Positions 1 through 9,022 of a stretch of DNA of 64,000 nucleotides are shown piece after piece (the first letter of the stretch is position 1; each line of letters starts with the position of its first letter). The notes beneath the pieces are model-generated. The model was not told the DNA's origin and ran no database searches. It worked only from the letters and a program-made list of their open reading frames with translations. Both the position numbers and the translations under genes were made by a program. The stretch is taken from NCBI RefSeq assembly GCF_902459735.1, contig NZ_CABPRV010000008.1, positions 62,001 through 126,000 of the forward strand, read 5' to 3'. This DNA is from Pandoraea capi. GTDB taxonomy: Bacteria; Pseudomonadota; Gammaproteobacteria; Burkholderiales; Burkholderiaceae.

Positions 1-629
1 AGTAACGTCCACGACGCCTCGTCAAGCGTTGCACCGGCACGCTTGGCTTCCGCCAACCCCAGACTCTCGGGGGGCGCCGCACACGTCTCCAACGCTTCGA
101 CGAAACGCGCGATGCCGATGTCACTGGTGCTGTCGTTCGACACGCGCACGAGCGGCACTTCCGTCGGATAGGCCGTGACGGTGCGAGCCAGTCGCGCGAC
201 GATCTGTTCAGGCGTCTCGCGCCCGCGCCCGGCGATGCGCATAGCAAGCACCTCGGCAGGTGCACTGACCTCGATGACAATCAGACGCGGCACCCGGCCA
301 ATGAGCTTGGGCAGAATCGCCCGGGACCCATTGGCCACCACGTGACGGCCCTGCGCAAGATCGTCACGCAGCGTGGCATCGAGCCCGTAGTGCAGCCCAT
401 GTGCCTGCCACGTGACGAGAAACGCGCCCTGCGCATCTCGGGCGGCGAACTCGGCTTCGGTCACGCCGATGTGCGCCTCACCCGGGGCGTCGCCCGGACG
501 GGTAATCGTACGTGTCGCGAACACGTACCGGCCACTGTCGGCGAAGCGCGCCTGCGCCCCGTCGATCAGCGTGTCCTTGCCGGCCCCACTGGGGCCGACC
601 ACGAAGAAGAAAATCCCGGGGCGCGTCAT
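1..629 (-). CDS. phnN: Ribose 1,5-bisphosphate phosphokinase (PhnN-like), 3' end cut by window edge
   Basis: The frame opens with an ATG at 629 and stays open to base 1, giving 209 visible codons with no stop. A guanylate-kinase-like P-loop, GPSGAGKDT, lies at residues 12-20, followed by the acidic and arginine-rich segments expected of PhnN. This family phosphorylates ribose 1,5-bisphosphate with ATP to give PRPP. Most PhnN proteins are about 185-200 residues, so this copy has a C-terminal extension or the stop lies just outside. It follows nadC on the same strand with a 45-bp gap and is probably co-transcribed. NadC consumes PRPP, so the pairing is functionally suggestive. No other phn gene is visible here. 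Confidence 0.8.
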   Translation of the reverse strand, partial: MTRPGIFFFVVGPSGAGKDTLIDGAQARFADSGRYVFATRTITRPGDAPGEAHIGVTEAEFAARDAQGAFLVTWQAHGLHYGLDATLRDDLAQGRHVVANGSRAILPKLIGRVPRLIVIEVSAPAEVLAMRIAGRGRETPEQIVARLARTVTAYPTEVPLVRVSNDSTSDIGIARFVEALETCAAPPESLGLAEAKRAGATLDEASWTL

Positions 630-674
630 GGTCGGCATCGGCGTGTCGAGTGTCGGTAGATGTCGATGCCAGGA

Positions 675-1508
675 TCAGGCTTCGTCCAGGCCGATATCGA
701 CGGCCGGGGCCGACTGCATGATCTTGCTCGTCGAAATGTAGTCGACGCCCGTCTCGGCAATCGGACGAATCGTATCCAGACGAATCCCGCCCGACGCTTC
801 CACCTTGCACTTGCCATTGATCATGCCAACCGCCGTCTTCATGTCTTCGACCGACATGTTGTCGAGCATGATCACGTCCACGTCGGTCTCAAGCGCTTCG
901 CTCACCTGATCGAGGCGGTCGCACTCCACTTCCACCTTGGTCAGCATCGGCACGAGTTTGCGCGCACGCGACACTGCGGCCTTGATGCTGCCGGCCACCG
1001 CAATGTGGTTGTCCTTGATCATCACGCCGTTATCCAGCCCCAGGCGATGGTTCAGCCCGCCGCCACAGCTCACGGCGTGCTTTTCCAGCATGCGCAGACC
1101 CGGCGTCGTCTTGCGGCTGTCGAGCAGTCGGGCACGCGTGCCTTCGATGGCGGCGACATAACGCGCCGTCTCATTGGCGATACCGCTCATGCGCTGCACG
1201 ATGTTCAGTGCAGTGCGCTCCGCCGTGAGAATGCTGCGGGCGTTACCCGACACGTGCAGCAGGATCGCACCCTTCGGGGCATGCTCACCGTCACGCACTT
1301 TCACATCGATCTTGAGCGTCGGATCGTAACGCTCGAAAATTCGCGCAGCCACCTGAATACCGGCAACGATCACCGGTTCACGGGCGTTCATGACAAAAGC
1401 ACCAGTCGCAGATTCGTCGATCATGGTCTGCGCCGTGAGGTCGCAATAACCAATGTCTTCGGTGAGCCACAGGTCGATCAGGCGGTCAACAGCAAAACGG
1501 TCGTACAT
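675..1508 (-). CDS. nadC: Nicotinate-nucleotide pyrophosphorylase (carboxylating), quinolinate phosphoribosyltransferase
   Basis: A 277-residue protein of the NadC family, which converts quinolinate and PRPP to nicotinate mononucleotide, CO2 and pyrophosphate. Family motifs are clear: a TEDIGYCDLT N-terminus, the DSRKTTPGLR substrate loop, GGGLNHRLGL, IKDNHI, a VEVECD strand, LDNM and EASGGI. ATG 1508 has a GAGGAA ribosome site six bases upstream. It is divergent from the MFS gene at 1815, and a NicR-like motif sits about 40 bp upstream of its start. This suggests co-regulation with nicotinate catabolism rather than housekeeping NAD synthesis. A second chromosomal nadC may exist outside the window. 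ModD is a paralogue, but the motifs favour NadC and there are no molybdate transport genes nearby. Confidence 0.88.
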   Translation of the reverse strand: MYDRFAVDRLIDLWLTEDIGYCDLTAQTMIDESATGAFVMNAREPVIVAGIQVAARIFERYDPTLKIDVKVRDGEHAPKGAILLHVSGNARSILTAERTALNIVQRMSGIANETARYVAAIEGTRARLLDSRKTTPGLRMLEKHAVSCGGGLNHRLGLDNGVMIKDNHIAVAGSIKAAVSRARKLVPMLTKVEVECDRLDQVSEALETDVDVIMLDNMSVEDMKTAVGMINGKCKVEASGGIRLDTIRPIAETGVDYISTSKIMQSAPAVDIGLDEA

Positions 1509-1544
1509 GGCGGTTCCTCAGTCAGGACTCGGAAGGGTTATTAG

Positions 1545-1559
1545 TAGCGTACACACTTA
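1545..1559 (+). promoter_or_regulatory. Predicted NicR-type operator, nadC side
   Basis: The sequence TAGCGTACACACTTA is the best copy of a motif recurring only in intergenic regions of the nicotinate locus. It lies 37 bp upstream of the nadC start. Binding by NicR is inferred from recurrence and context. Confidence 0.6.
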
Positions 1560-1703
1560 AAATTGCGCCTTCAAGGAAAACAATTCCCCTTATCGGTAGA
1601 GAAAAACCCTATGTCTTTGATAGGCCCTTAATTTACGGCCTTTCCGGCATTGGCGAGAGCGGTAATTGACGACTTCAGGTCATCGGCGGACCTCTTATTT
1701 TTG

Positions 1704-1718
1704 TAGCGCATACACTTT
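1704..1718 (+). promoter_or_regulatory. Predicted NicR-type operator, transporter side
   Basis: TAGCGCATACACTTT matches the locus motif at most positions and lies about 97 bp upstream of the transporter start at 1815. Binding by NicR is inferred. Confidence 0.5.
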
Positions 1719-1814
1719 TTGTTCGTGCTATACATCCGTCAGTGCCGAGCGCACACGCCCGAATTCTCGCCGGGCGGACGATTCACCCATCCCTTACAGT
1801 CATCGGGAATCGCC

Positions 1815-3131
1815 ATGTCTTATATCTCAACGCCAAATGTGGTTGAAGCTGTGGCCACGTCGAGCGCCGACACCGACGCGGTCTACCGCAAGGTCACGGT
1901 GCGTCTCATCACCTTCTTCTGTCTTTGTTATTTCGCGGCGTATCTCGATCGCATCAACGTCGGGCTGGCCAAACTGCAAATGCTCAGTGCATTGCAGTTC
2001 AGCGATACGGTCTACGGGCTGGGCGCCGGTTTGTTCTTCGCCGGCTACATACTGTTCGAGGTGCCCAGCAACCTGATTCTGCAAAAGGTCGGCGCGAAGC
2101 TCTGGATCGCGCGGATCATGGTCACGTGGGGCCTGATCTCGGGCGCGACGGCCTTCGTCTCGACACCCACGCAGTTCTATGTGTTGCGCTTCCTGCTGGG
2201 CGTAGCCGAAGCCGGGTTTCTGCCGGGCGTGCTGCTGTATCTCACGCGCTGGTATCCGGATGAGCGACGCGCACGCATCATCGCGCTGTTCATGGTCGGC
2301 CTGCCGCTCTCGAGCATGATCGGCAGTCCGCTGTCGGGCTGGATCATGCAGATGTTCGACGGCGCCCATGGCTTTGGCGGCTGGCAATGGCTGTTCGTGA
2401 TCGAGGCCATTCCGTCGGTCGTGCTGGGCATTGCGATCTTCATCTATCTGCCGAACGACATCGCGTCGGCACGCTGGCTCACGCCGCAGGAAAAAGCGCT
2501 GCTCGTCGCCAACCTCGACAAGGACGCCAATGTACAAAAGCGTCACAATCTCGGCGCCGCGTTCTCCGACGTGAAGGTGTGGATGCTGGGACTGATCGAC
2601 CTGTGCGTGCTGCTCGGCCTGTATGGCGTGAGCTTCTGGCTGCCGACGATTCTGAAAGACACCGGCGTCAAGGACCCGTACACGATCGGCTGGCTGATGG
2701 CGATTCCCAACGCGCTGGCCGTTATCGGCGTGCTGGTCTGGGGCGCCCGCTCGGATCGACTGCGCGAACGCCGCTGGCACATCGTGCTGCCCTTCCTGCT
2801 CTCGGCAGTCGCCATGTTCATCTTTGCCAGCGGCTCACACGGCACGGCAATGACGGTCCTTCTGTTCTCGCTGATCAATCTGGGCGCGGCGGCTGCCATG
2901 CCGGTGGTGTGGGCGGTACCGTCGACGTTCCTGAAAGGGGCGGCTGCGGCAGCAGGCATCGCGTTCGCCTGCTCGCTGGCGAACCTGGGCGGCTTCCTGA
3001 GTACCTACTTCATCGGCTGGCTGCGCGACACCTTCCACACACAATCGGCAGGCATTTACGGATTTGCTGCGTGCATGCTGATCGGTTGCGCGCTGGCATT
3101 GGCGTACCCGAAGCACGTCGTAAATCGTTAA
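1815..3131 (+). CDS. nicT: MFS transporter, anion:cation symporter family, probable nicotinate importer
   Basis: A 438-residue inner-membrane protein with about twelve hydrophobic segments and signatures of the ACS family of the major facilitator superfamily: a YLDRINVGLA motif near residues 40-50, a conserved RFLLGVAEAGFLPG segment, and the RWYPDERRAR loop. NicT of Pseudomonas putida belongs to this family. The nicotinate assignment comes from location beside nadC and the nic genes and from the operator-like site upstream. The start was set at ATG 1815, preceded by a GGGAA site; an upstream TTG/GTG-initiated extension has no membrane or family character. Transport of a related pyridine carboxylate is the main alternative. 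A strong hairpin follows the gene. Confidence 0.75.
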   Translation: MSYISTPNVVEAVATSSADTDAVYRKVTVRLITFFCLCYFAAYLDRINVGLAKLQMLSALQFSDTVYGLGAGLFFAGYILFEVPSNLILQKVGAKLWIARIMVTWGLISGATAFVSTPTQFYVLRFLLGVAEAGFLPGVLLYLTRWYPDERRARIIALFMVGLPLSSMIGSPLSGWIMQMFDGAHGFGGWQWLFVIEAIPSVVLGIAIFIYLPNDIASARWLTPQEKALLVANLDKDANVQKRHNLGAAFSDVKVWMLGLIDLCVLLGLYGVSFWLPTILKDTGVKDPYTIGWLMAIPNALAVIGVLVWGARSDRLRERRWHIVLPFLLSAVAMFIFASGSHGTAMTVLLFSLINLGAAAAMPVVWAVPSTFLKGAAAAAGIAFACSLANLGGFLSTYFIGWLRDTFHTQSAGIYGFAACMLIGCALALAYPKHVVNR

Positions 3132-3151
3132 AGATAGCTTGAAGTGAAGGC

Positions 3152-3184
3152 TGTGCGAATCGGATGACTCACATGATTCGCACA
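3152..3184 (+). repeat. Inverted repeat (10-bp stem) after the transporter gene
   Basis: TGTGCGAATC at 3152-3161 pairs perfectly with GATTCGCACA at 3175-3184 around a 13-nt loop. No T-run follows. It lies just upstream of the main terminator and may help 3'-end formation. Confidence 0.6.
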
Positions 3185-3186
3185 AC

Positions 3187-3227
3187 CTCGTCGGCTGAGG
3201 CATTGCGCTTCAGCCGACGAGCGTTTT
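3187..3227 (+). terminator. Rho-independent terminator of the nicT-like gene
   Basis: CTCGTCGGCTGA at 3187-3198 pairs with TCAGCCGACGAG at 3210-3221, followed by CGTTTT. The 12-bp perfect stem plus short T-run is typical. Its right arm overlaps the last codons of the convergent XdhC-like frame. Confidence 0.8.
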
Positions 3228-3713
3228 ACCCGCCTCCACGTCTATGAGCGACGTCACAGGAAGACGATGTCGACGAGCGGTCAGATCCGCCGCAATCGAC
3301 ACCGCAATCTCCGGCCGCGTCCGCCCGCCCAGATACAACCCGACAGGGCCGCGCAACCGCGCAAGCGCCTCGGGCGTCACCCCGAACAATGCCAGCCGCT
3401 CGCGACGCTTCTCGTTGTTGCGACGCGAACCAATCGCACCGACGTAGAACGCCGGCGACATCAACGCCTCCACCAGCGCGAGATCGTCGAGCTTGGGGTC
3501 GTGCGTGAGCGCCACGACCGCCATGCGCGCATCGGGACGCATCCCGACGACGGTATCGCCCGGCATCGTGCGCACCAGCGTCGTGCCGGGCGTATGCCAG
3601 CCGTCCCGATACGCCTCGCGCGGATCGCAAATCGAGAACTTCGCGATCGACGCTGTGCATGGGGGGCTCCGTAAATCGGGCGAACGCTCAGGGATGGTGT
3701 GCGGCGCGCGCAC
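3210..3713 (-). pseudogene. XdhC-family molybdenum-enzyme maturation factor, N-terminally truncated remnant
   Basis: The frame gives at most 167 residues from a GTG at 3713. It matches only the C-terminal Rossmann half of XdhC/CoxI proteins: ICDPRE, VALTHDPKLDD, YVGAIGSRR and the PVGLYLGG...PEIAVSI block. Intact XdhC proteins are roughly 250-370 residues with an N-terminal CoxI domain, which is absent. The upstream DNA is occupied by the nicB-like gene, whose stop at 3688 overlaps this frame by 26 bp. XdhC inserts sulfurated molybdenum cofactor into hydroxylases of the xanthine oxidase family, so its place beside a nicotinate hydroxylase makes sense. It may be a decayed copy, or a domain still translated by coupling; no ribosome site decides this. 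Confidence 0.6.
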
Positions 3714-6147
3714 GGGCAGCGGCGCCGCTCAGGTTTTCCCATGCGGGCTGGTCGGGGGCGTAGCGCGTGCGGATGTAGGCGGCGAGTTCGGCCATCTGGC
3801 GATCGTCGAAAGCGTCGCGGAATCCGGGCATGTAGCCGAGGCCTTCCGTCGCGGGCTGATCGATGCCGTTCATCAGCACATGCATGAGGTTGTCGGGGCT
3901 GGCCTGACTGACGCTCGTATTGAGTCCCATCAGCGGTCGCACGCCAAAGTGCCCCACGCCGCCCGAATCTGTATGGCAAACGGCGCAGGCGGCCTCGAAA
4001 GCGCGACGACCGTTCTCGAGTCCGAGCGTGGTCGCAATGTCCACACCCGCAGCGCGATTACGCACGAGATCGGCCACCTTGGCGGTGTCGGGTTGCGGCG
4101 ACAGCGACGCGATGTAATGCGCAATGGCGCGCACGTCGGATTCGGGCAACGCAGCGAGTCCGGACACCACGGGCGCCATCGGACCCGCGGCGACCCCGTG
4201 CTCCGGCGAAAAGCCGGTGCGCAAATAATCGAAGAGCGCCGCCTCGGTCCACGGCACCGGCGTGTCGGGGGTACCAACGAGCGGCGGCGCACGCCAGCCC
4301 TCCGCTTCGCCGCCGCGCAGATACAGCTTGTCGCGCTCGGCGCCGAGCATGTTGCGCGGCGTATGGCAGGCCCCGCAATGCCCCGCGCCGTCGACAAGGT
4401 AACGACCGCGATTCCACAGGGTCGACTGCGACGGATCGGGACGATATTCCGCGGTGTCGTGATACATCCAGTTCCACCCGGCGACCAGACGTCGTTGATT
4501 GAGCGGGAACGGGAGTTCGGTTTTCGGCGGCGTATTCGAGACGGCCGGTTGCGACATCAGATACCCGTACAGCGCGAGCATGTCCGGCTCGCTCATTTTG
4601 GCAAACGACGTGTACGGAAATGCGGGGTACAGATGCGAGCCGTCTCGGGAGATGCCCTCACGCATGGCGCGCGCGAAGGCGGCATACGACCAGCGACCGA
4701 TACCGGTCTCGGGGTCGGGCGTGAGGTTGGTCGAGTAGACGGTGCCGAACGGTGTTTCCAGCGCGAGGCCACCGGCATTGGTCGCGCCGCCCCGGGTCGT
4801 ATGGCAGACGGCGCAGTCGCCGGCCAGGGCGACCTGTCGTCCGCGCTCCAGCGTCGCAGCAGACCACAACGTGTTGTCTGCCGCCGAGATGGGGGCAATT
4901 TCCGCCGGTCCGGGCAGCATGGCGCAGGCGAGTCCGACCAGCCCGCCGATCAGTCCGCCGATGCCACCGCCCGCGAGCCAGCGACGCCAGCGCGCCGGGC
5001 GACGCCGGTCGGCGGGGGCATTTGCCACCCCGGCAATCTCTGCTGCGACCGGATCGCGAAACGCCTGACGCAGGCTGGCCGGATCGAACGGCGGCCGACG
5101 CAGGCGCACGCCAGTCGCGTCGAACAAGGCATTGGCGATGGCGGCAGCAGCCGACGCCGAGGCGTTCGCCAGACGGCGAGCGTCAGCCTCCGAGAGCTCG
5201 TGAGGCACATGCGCGCCATCCGGCATCTCGCTGGCCTGCGTCAGCGCGCGTTGCAGCGCGAGCGCAACGGCTGCCTGATTGTCGTTGGGGTTATCGGTAC
5301 CGGTTTCGTCGTGCGCCGCTTCGGCGTGCCATGCCATGCCCAGCGCACGCTGCATCGCGTCGGTGATCTGCCACGCGGGCAGACCGCTCACGTGAGGGGC
5401 GGCGTCAGGCTTGCCCGTCGCGGCACCGGCGACCACGCGGCGAATCGCAATGTCCCCCGATTGCGGGTTGACGTCCAGATCGACGATCCACGCCGACCAG
5501 GCGTCCGGCGCGCCGTCCGTCGCGTCAGAGGCGCCACCATCGAATGCGAAACCCCGGCCGCGGCGCCAGCCCTCCGGTACGGCTGGCGCATCGGCGCGCT
5601 CCGGCAGTCCCCACGCGGCGCGCTGCGCCACCATGCGGATGACCTCACGTGCACCGGCGTCTTGCCGGGGATCGAGATGGTGCAGGCGATAGCTGACCGG
5701 GTCGTACCCGGCGTCCGTTGCCGCTTCGTCGATGAACGATTCACGCGCAAACGTGTGCGCTTGCGGCGGAATTCGATGGCCGACGTCGCTCACCTGCATG
5801 GCGCTGACGTCATGACGATAAAGCTGCGGTGGCGGCAGTGCTGTGTCCTGCGATGCCATCATGGGAGGCGCAGCGTCGCCGGGAGTGGCATCGCTGGATA
5901 CCTCTGCCCGGTAGTCCCAGGTGCGCAGTGTGCCGTCGGCACGCGTGCGCGCCGTCACATCGAGCCGGGCGACGGCATCGCCGTCAAGCGTCGGCCAGCC
6001 GTAGGTCGCATGCGGCCCGTCGTCCGGCGTCGGCGATCCGAAGGCACTCCCGGTGGCGGGAAGTGCATCGGCCTTGCCGGCGGGCGCGACGCGGTGCGCG
6101 TCGCTATCGTCACGAGGGACGCCATCGACGCTATCGATCCGTGTCAT
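3688..6147 (-). CDS. nicB: NicB-like nicotinate dehydrogenase cytochrome c subunit with degenerate half molybdopterin domain
   Basis: 819 residues in two parts. Residues about 45-365 resemble only the second half of a xanthine-oxidase-type molybdopterin domain. They end in an ANALFDATGVRLRRPPF segment, but the conserved GAGE catalytic-glutamate loop is replaced by unrelated sequence. A membrane-spanning helix follows at about 392-411. Three c-type heme sites follow: CAVCH at 445-449, CGACH at 591-595 and CAVCH at 721-725. P. putida NicB is one chain of about 1190 residues with a full molybdopterin domain and the same cytochromes. Here the first molybdopterin half is missing, and a complete subunit is encoded separately at 11860. 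The start codon lies within nicA (17-bp overlap), implying translational coupling. Probable role: membrane electron acceptor for nicotinate 6-hydroxylation. Confidence 0.8.
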   Translation of the reverse strand: MTRIDSVDGVPRDDSDAHRVAPAGKADALPATGSAFGSPTPDDGPHATYGWPTLDGDAVARLDVTARTRADGTLRTWDYRAEVSSDATPGDAAPPMMASQDTALPPPQLYRHDVSAMQVSDVGHRIPPQAHTFARESFIDEAATDAGYDPVSYRLHHLDPRQDAGAREVIRMVAQRAAWGLPERADAPAVPEGWRRGRGFAFDGGASDATDGAPDAWSAWIVDLDVNPQSGDIAIRRVVAGAATGKPDAAPHVSGLPAWQITDAMQRALGMAWHAEAAHDETGTDNPNDNQAAVALALQRALTQASEMPDGAHVPHELSEADARRLANASASAAAAIANALFDATGVRLRRPPFDPASLRQAFRDPVAAEIAGVANAPADRRRPARWRRWLAGGGIGGLIGGLVGLACAMLPGPAEIAPISAADNTLWSAATLERGRQVALAGDCAVCHTTRGGATNAGGLALETPFGTVYSTNLTPDPETGIGRWSYAAFARAMREGISRDGSHLYPAFPYTSFAKMSEPDMLALYGYLMSQPAVSNTPPKTELPFPLNQRRLVAGWNWMYHDTAEYRPDPSQSTLWNRGRYLVDGAGHCGACHTPRNMLGAERDKLYLRGGEAEGWRAPPLVGTPDTPVPWTEAALFDYLRTGFSPEHGVAAGPMAPVVSGLAALPESDVRAIAHYIASLSPQPDTAKVADLVRNRAAGVDIATTLGLENGRRAFEAACAVCHTDSGGVGHFGVRPLMGLNTSVSQASPDNLMHVLMNGIDQPATEGLGYMPGFRDAFDDRQMAELAAYIRTRYAPDQPAWENLSGAAARARAAHHP

Positions 6148-6634
6148 GTCGCAGGTATTGCGCCGCGCGATGCACGGCCTTGACGATTTCGTAGTGTGTC
6201 CCGCAGCGGCACAGATTGAAGCGCAATGCGGCGTGAATCTCGCTGTCGTCGGGGGTGGGATTGCGATCGAGCAACGCCTTGGCGCTCATGATCATGCCGT
6301 TCAGGCAATACCCGCACTGCGCCGCCTGCTCGTCGATGAAAGCGCGCTGGATCGGATGCAGATCATCGATCCGGCCCAGCCCTTCGAGCGTGGTGACCTC
6401 GCGTTCGCGAGCGATGCTGACCGGTACCACGCATGAGCGCGTGGGCTGACCGTCCACGAGTACCGTGCACGCGCCGCATTGACCAAGCCCGCAGCCATAC
6501 TTCGGGCCGTTGAGCGCAAGATCGTTACGCAGCACGTAGAGCAGCGGCGTGTCCGGTGTCGCATCCGCCACGCTGTGGCGCTCGCCGTTCACGCACAGCG
6601 TGACTGGTCCTGCGACGGTATTCGATACGGCCAT
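6131..6634 (-). CDS. nicA: Nicotinate dehydrogenase small subunit, two [2Fe-2S] clusters
   Basis: A 167-residue iron-sulfur subunit of the xanthine oxidase family. The plant-type cluster cysteines are C48, C53, C56 and C68 (motif CGLGQCGACT). The second cluster uses C107, C110, C142 and C144 (QCGYC and LCRC). It passes electrons from the molybdenum site to the cytochrome subunit during hydroxylation of nicotinate to 6-hydroxynicotinate. The gene overlaps the nicB-like gene downstream by 17 bp and begins just after a terminator-like hairpin that follows nicC. ATG 6634 has a weak GAG site about eight bases upstream. Length is close to P. putida NicA (157 residues). Confidence 0.88.
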   Translation of the reverse strand: MAVSNTVAGPVTLCVNGERHSVADATPDTPLLYVLRNDLALNGPKYGCGLGQCGACTVLVDGQPTRSCVVPVSIAREREVTTLEGLGRIDDLHPIQRAFIDEQAAQCGYCLNGMIMSAKALLDRNPTPDDSEIHAALRFNLCRCGTHYEIVKAVHRAAQYLRHDTDR

Positions 6635-6650
6635 GGATTACTCGCAGACG

Positions 6651-6691
6651 AAAAATCGGGGTGACGCCGTCCGTACCGGACGCCTCACCCC
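6651..6691 (-). terminator. Hairpin with T-run between nicC and nicA
   Basis: On the minus strand GGGGTGA (6691-6685) pairs with TCACCCC (6664-6658), with an inner GTCCG/CGGAC stem and a 3-nt loop. A CGATTTTT run follows towards nicA. It looks like a factor-independent terminator for nicC, or an attenuator limiting read-through into nicAB. Only about 17 nt separate the end of the structure from the nicA start. Confidence 0.7.
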
Positions 6692-6721
6692 GCAGGTTCA
6701 TGCAAGTCCTGTGCCTGCAAG

Positions 6722-8011
<1,290 letters not shown>

Positions 8012-8111
8012 TCAGGGTTTGCCCCGATGAAGATCGATCAATTCACGCAAACTCCTTGATTCATGCGGCTTCATGCGCGGCAGCGAGGATTTTGTCTTGT
8101 GTTGCGAAAAT

Positions 8112-8126
8112 ATAATGTGTGCGCTA
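8112..8126 (-). promoter_or_regulatory. Predicted NicR-type operator upstream of nicE
   Basis: Read on the minus strand this is TAGCGCACACATTAT, matching the motif consensus. It lies about 91 bp before the nicE start. Confidence 0.5.
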
Positions 8127-8217
8127 GAGTTTCTCGCACCTTGACCATTTATGGCGTGTGCATGGTATTGCTACCGTGCGCCAGCCGGGTCGCCCAACCC
8201 TTCGGGAGAATGCCGTC

Positions 8218-8970
8218 ATGACCAAGCAATTCCGCATCGGCCAGATCGTGCCGAGTTCCAACACCACCATGGAAACCGAGATTCCCGCGATGCTGCGGCT
8301 GCGCGAGACGATCCGCCCCGAGCGCTTCACGTTCCATTCGAGCCGCATGCGCATGAAAAAAGTGGTCAAGGAAGAGCTCGCGGCCATGGACGCCGAATCG
8401 GATCGCTGCGCGCTGGAGCTGAGCGATGCGCGTGTGGACGTGCTCGGCTACGCCTGCCTCGTGGCGATCATGGCCATGGGTCACGGCTATCACCGCGTGT
8501 CGCAGAAGCGTTTGACGGAGAAGACCGTCGAGAATGGCGGCGCGGCCCCGGTGCTCACGAGCGCCGGTGCGCTGGTCGATGCGCTGCGCGTGATCGGTGC
8601 CAAGCGCATCGTCGTGGTGGCGCCGTACATGGTGCCGCTCACCGAACTGGTCGTCGATTACATCCGTAACGAAGGCTTCGAAGTCATCGCTTATCGCGCT
8701 CTCGAAATTCCCGACAACCTCGACGTCGGCCGTCATGATCCGAGCCGTCTGCCGGACATCGTCAAGACGCTGCCCTACGACGATGCCGACGCCATCGTGC
8801 TTTCGGCGTGCGTGCAGATGCCGTCGCTGCCGGCGGTGTCGAAGGTCGAAGCCATGACGGGCAAGCCCGTGATTACGGCGGCAATCGCCACGACCTACGC
8901 CATGCTGCGCGAGCTCGATCTGGAGCCGATCGTGCCGGGCGCCGGGGCATTGCTCTCCGGTGCGTACTGA
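8218..8970 (+). CDS. nicE: Maleate cis-trans isomerase
   Basis: 250 residues of the Asp/Glu racemase superfamily. It converts maleate to fumarate, the last step of the nicotinate pathway. The two catalytic cysteines expected for maleate isomerases are visible at C80 (GYACLVA) and C198 (LSACVQMPS), with the substrate motif VPSSNTTMETE near the N-terminus. ATG 8218 has a GGGAG site nine bases upstream. It is the first gene of a plus-strand operon running through nicD, nicX and nicF. Confidence 0.92.
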   Translation: MTKQFRIGQIVPSSNTTMETEIPAMLRLRETIRPERFTFHSSRMRMKKVVKEELAAMDAESDRCALELSDARVDVLGYACLVAIMAMGHGYHRVSQKRLTEKTVENGGAAPVLTSAGALVDALRVIGAKRIVVVAPYMVPLTELVVDYIRNEGFEVIAYRALEIPDNLDVGRHDPSRLPDIVKTLPYDDADAIVLSACVQMPSLPAVSKVEAMTGKPVITAAIATTYAMLRELDLEPIVPGAGALLSGAY

Positions 8971-9022
8971 CACGCCGCCCCTCCTCCTGCCCCGACATCA
9001 CGACTTTCGCGGAGCCTGCCTC

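Larger units (their letters stand above)
1509..1814. promoter_or_regulatory. Divergent promoter region between nadC-phnN and the nicT-like gene
   Basis: This 306-bp non-coding stretch is more AT-rich than its flanks. It carries two copies of the 15-bp motif found elsewhere in the locus (1545-1559 and 1704-1718), one on each side, as expected if each divergent promoter has its own operator. I see no gene in it. Confidence 0.6.

Noticed and set aside
675-1508. ModD (molybdenum transport-associated NadC paralogue) as an alternative name for nadC
   Set aside because: There are no molybdate transport genes nearby, and the RKTTPGLR and NHRLGL motifs follow NadC.
3493-6183. Long open frame (about 896 codons) on the plus strand opposite the nicB-like and xdhC-like genes
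   Set aside because: The minus-strand frame has three CxxCH heme motifs and a membrane helix. The plus-strand product is Arg/Gly/His-rich with no domain, a typical GC-rich antisense frame.
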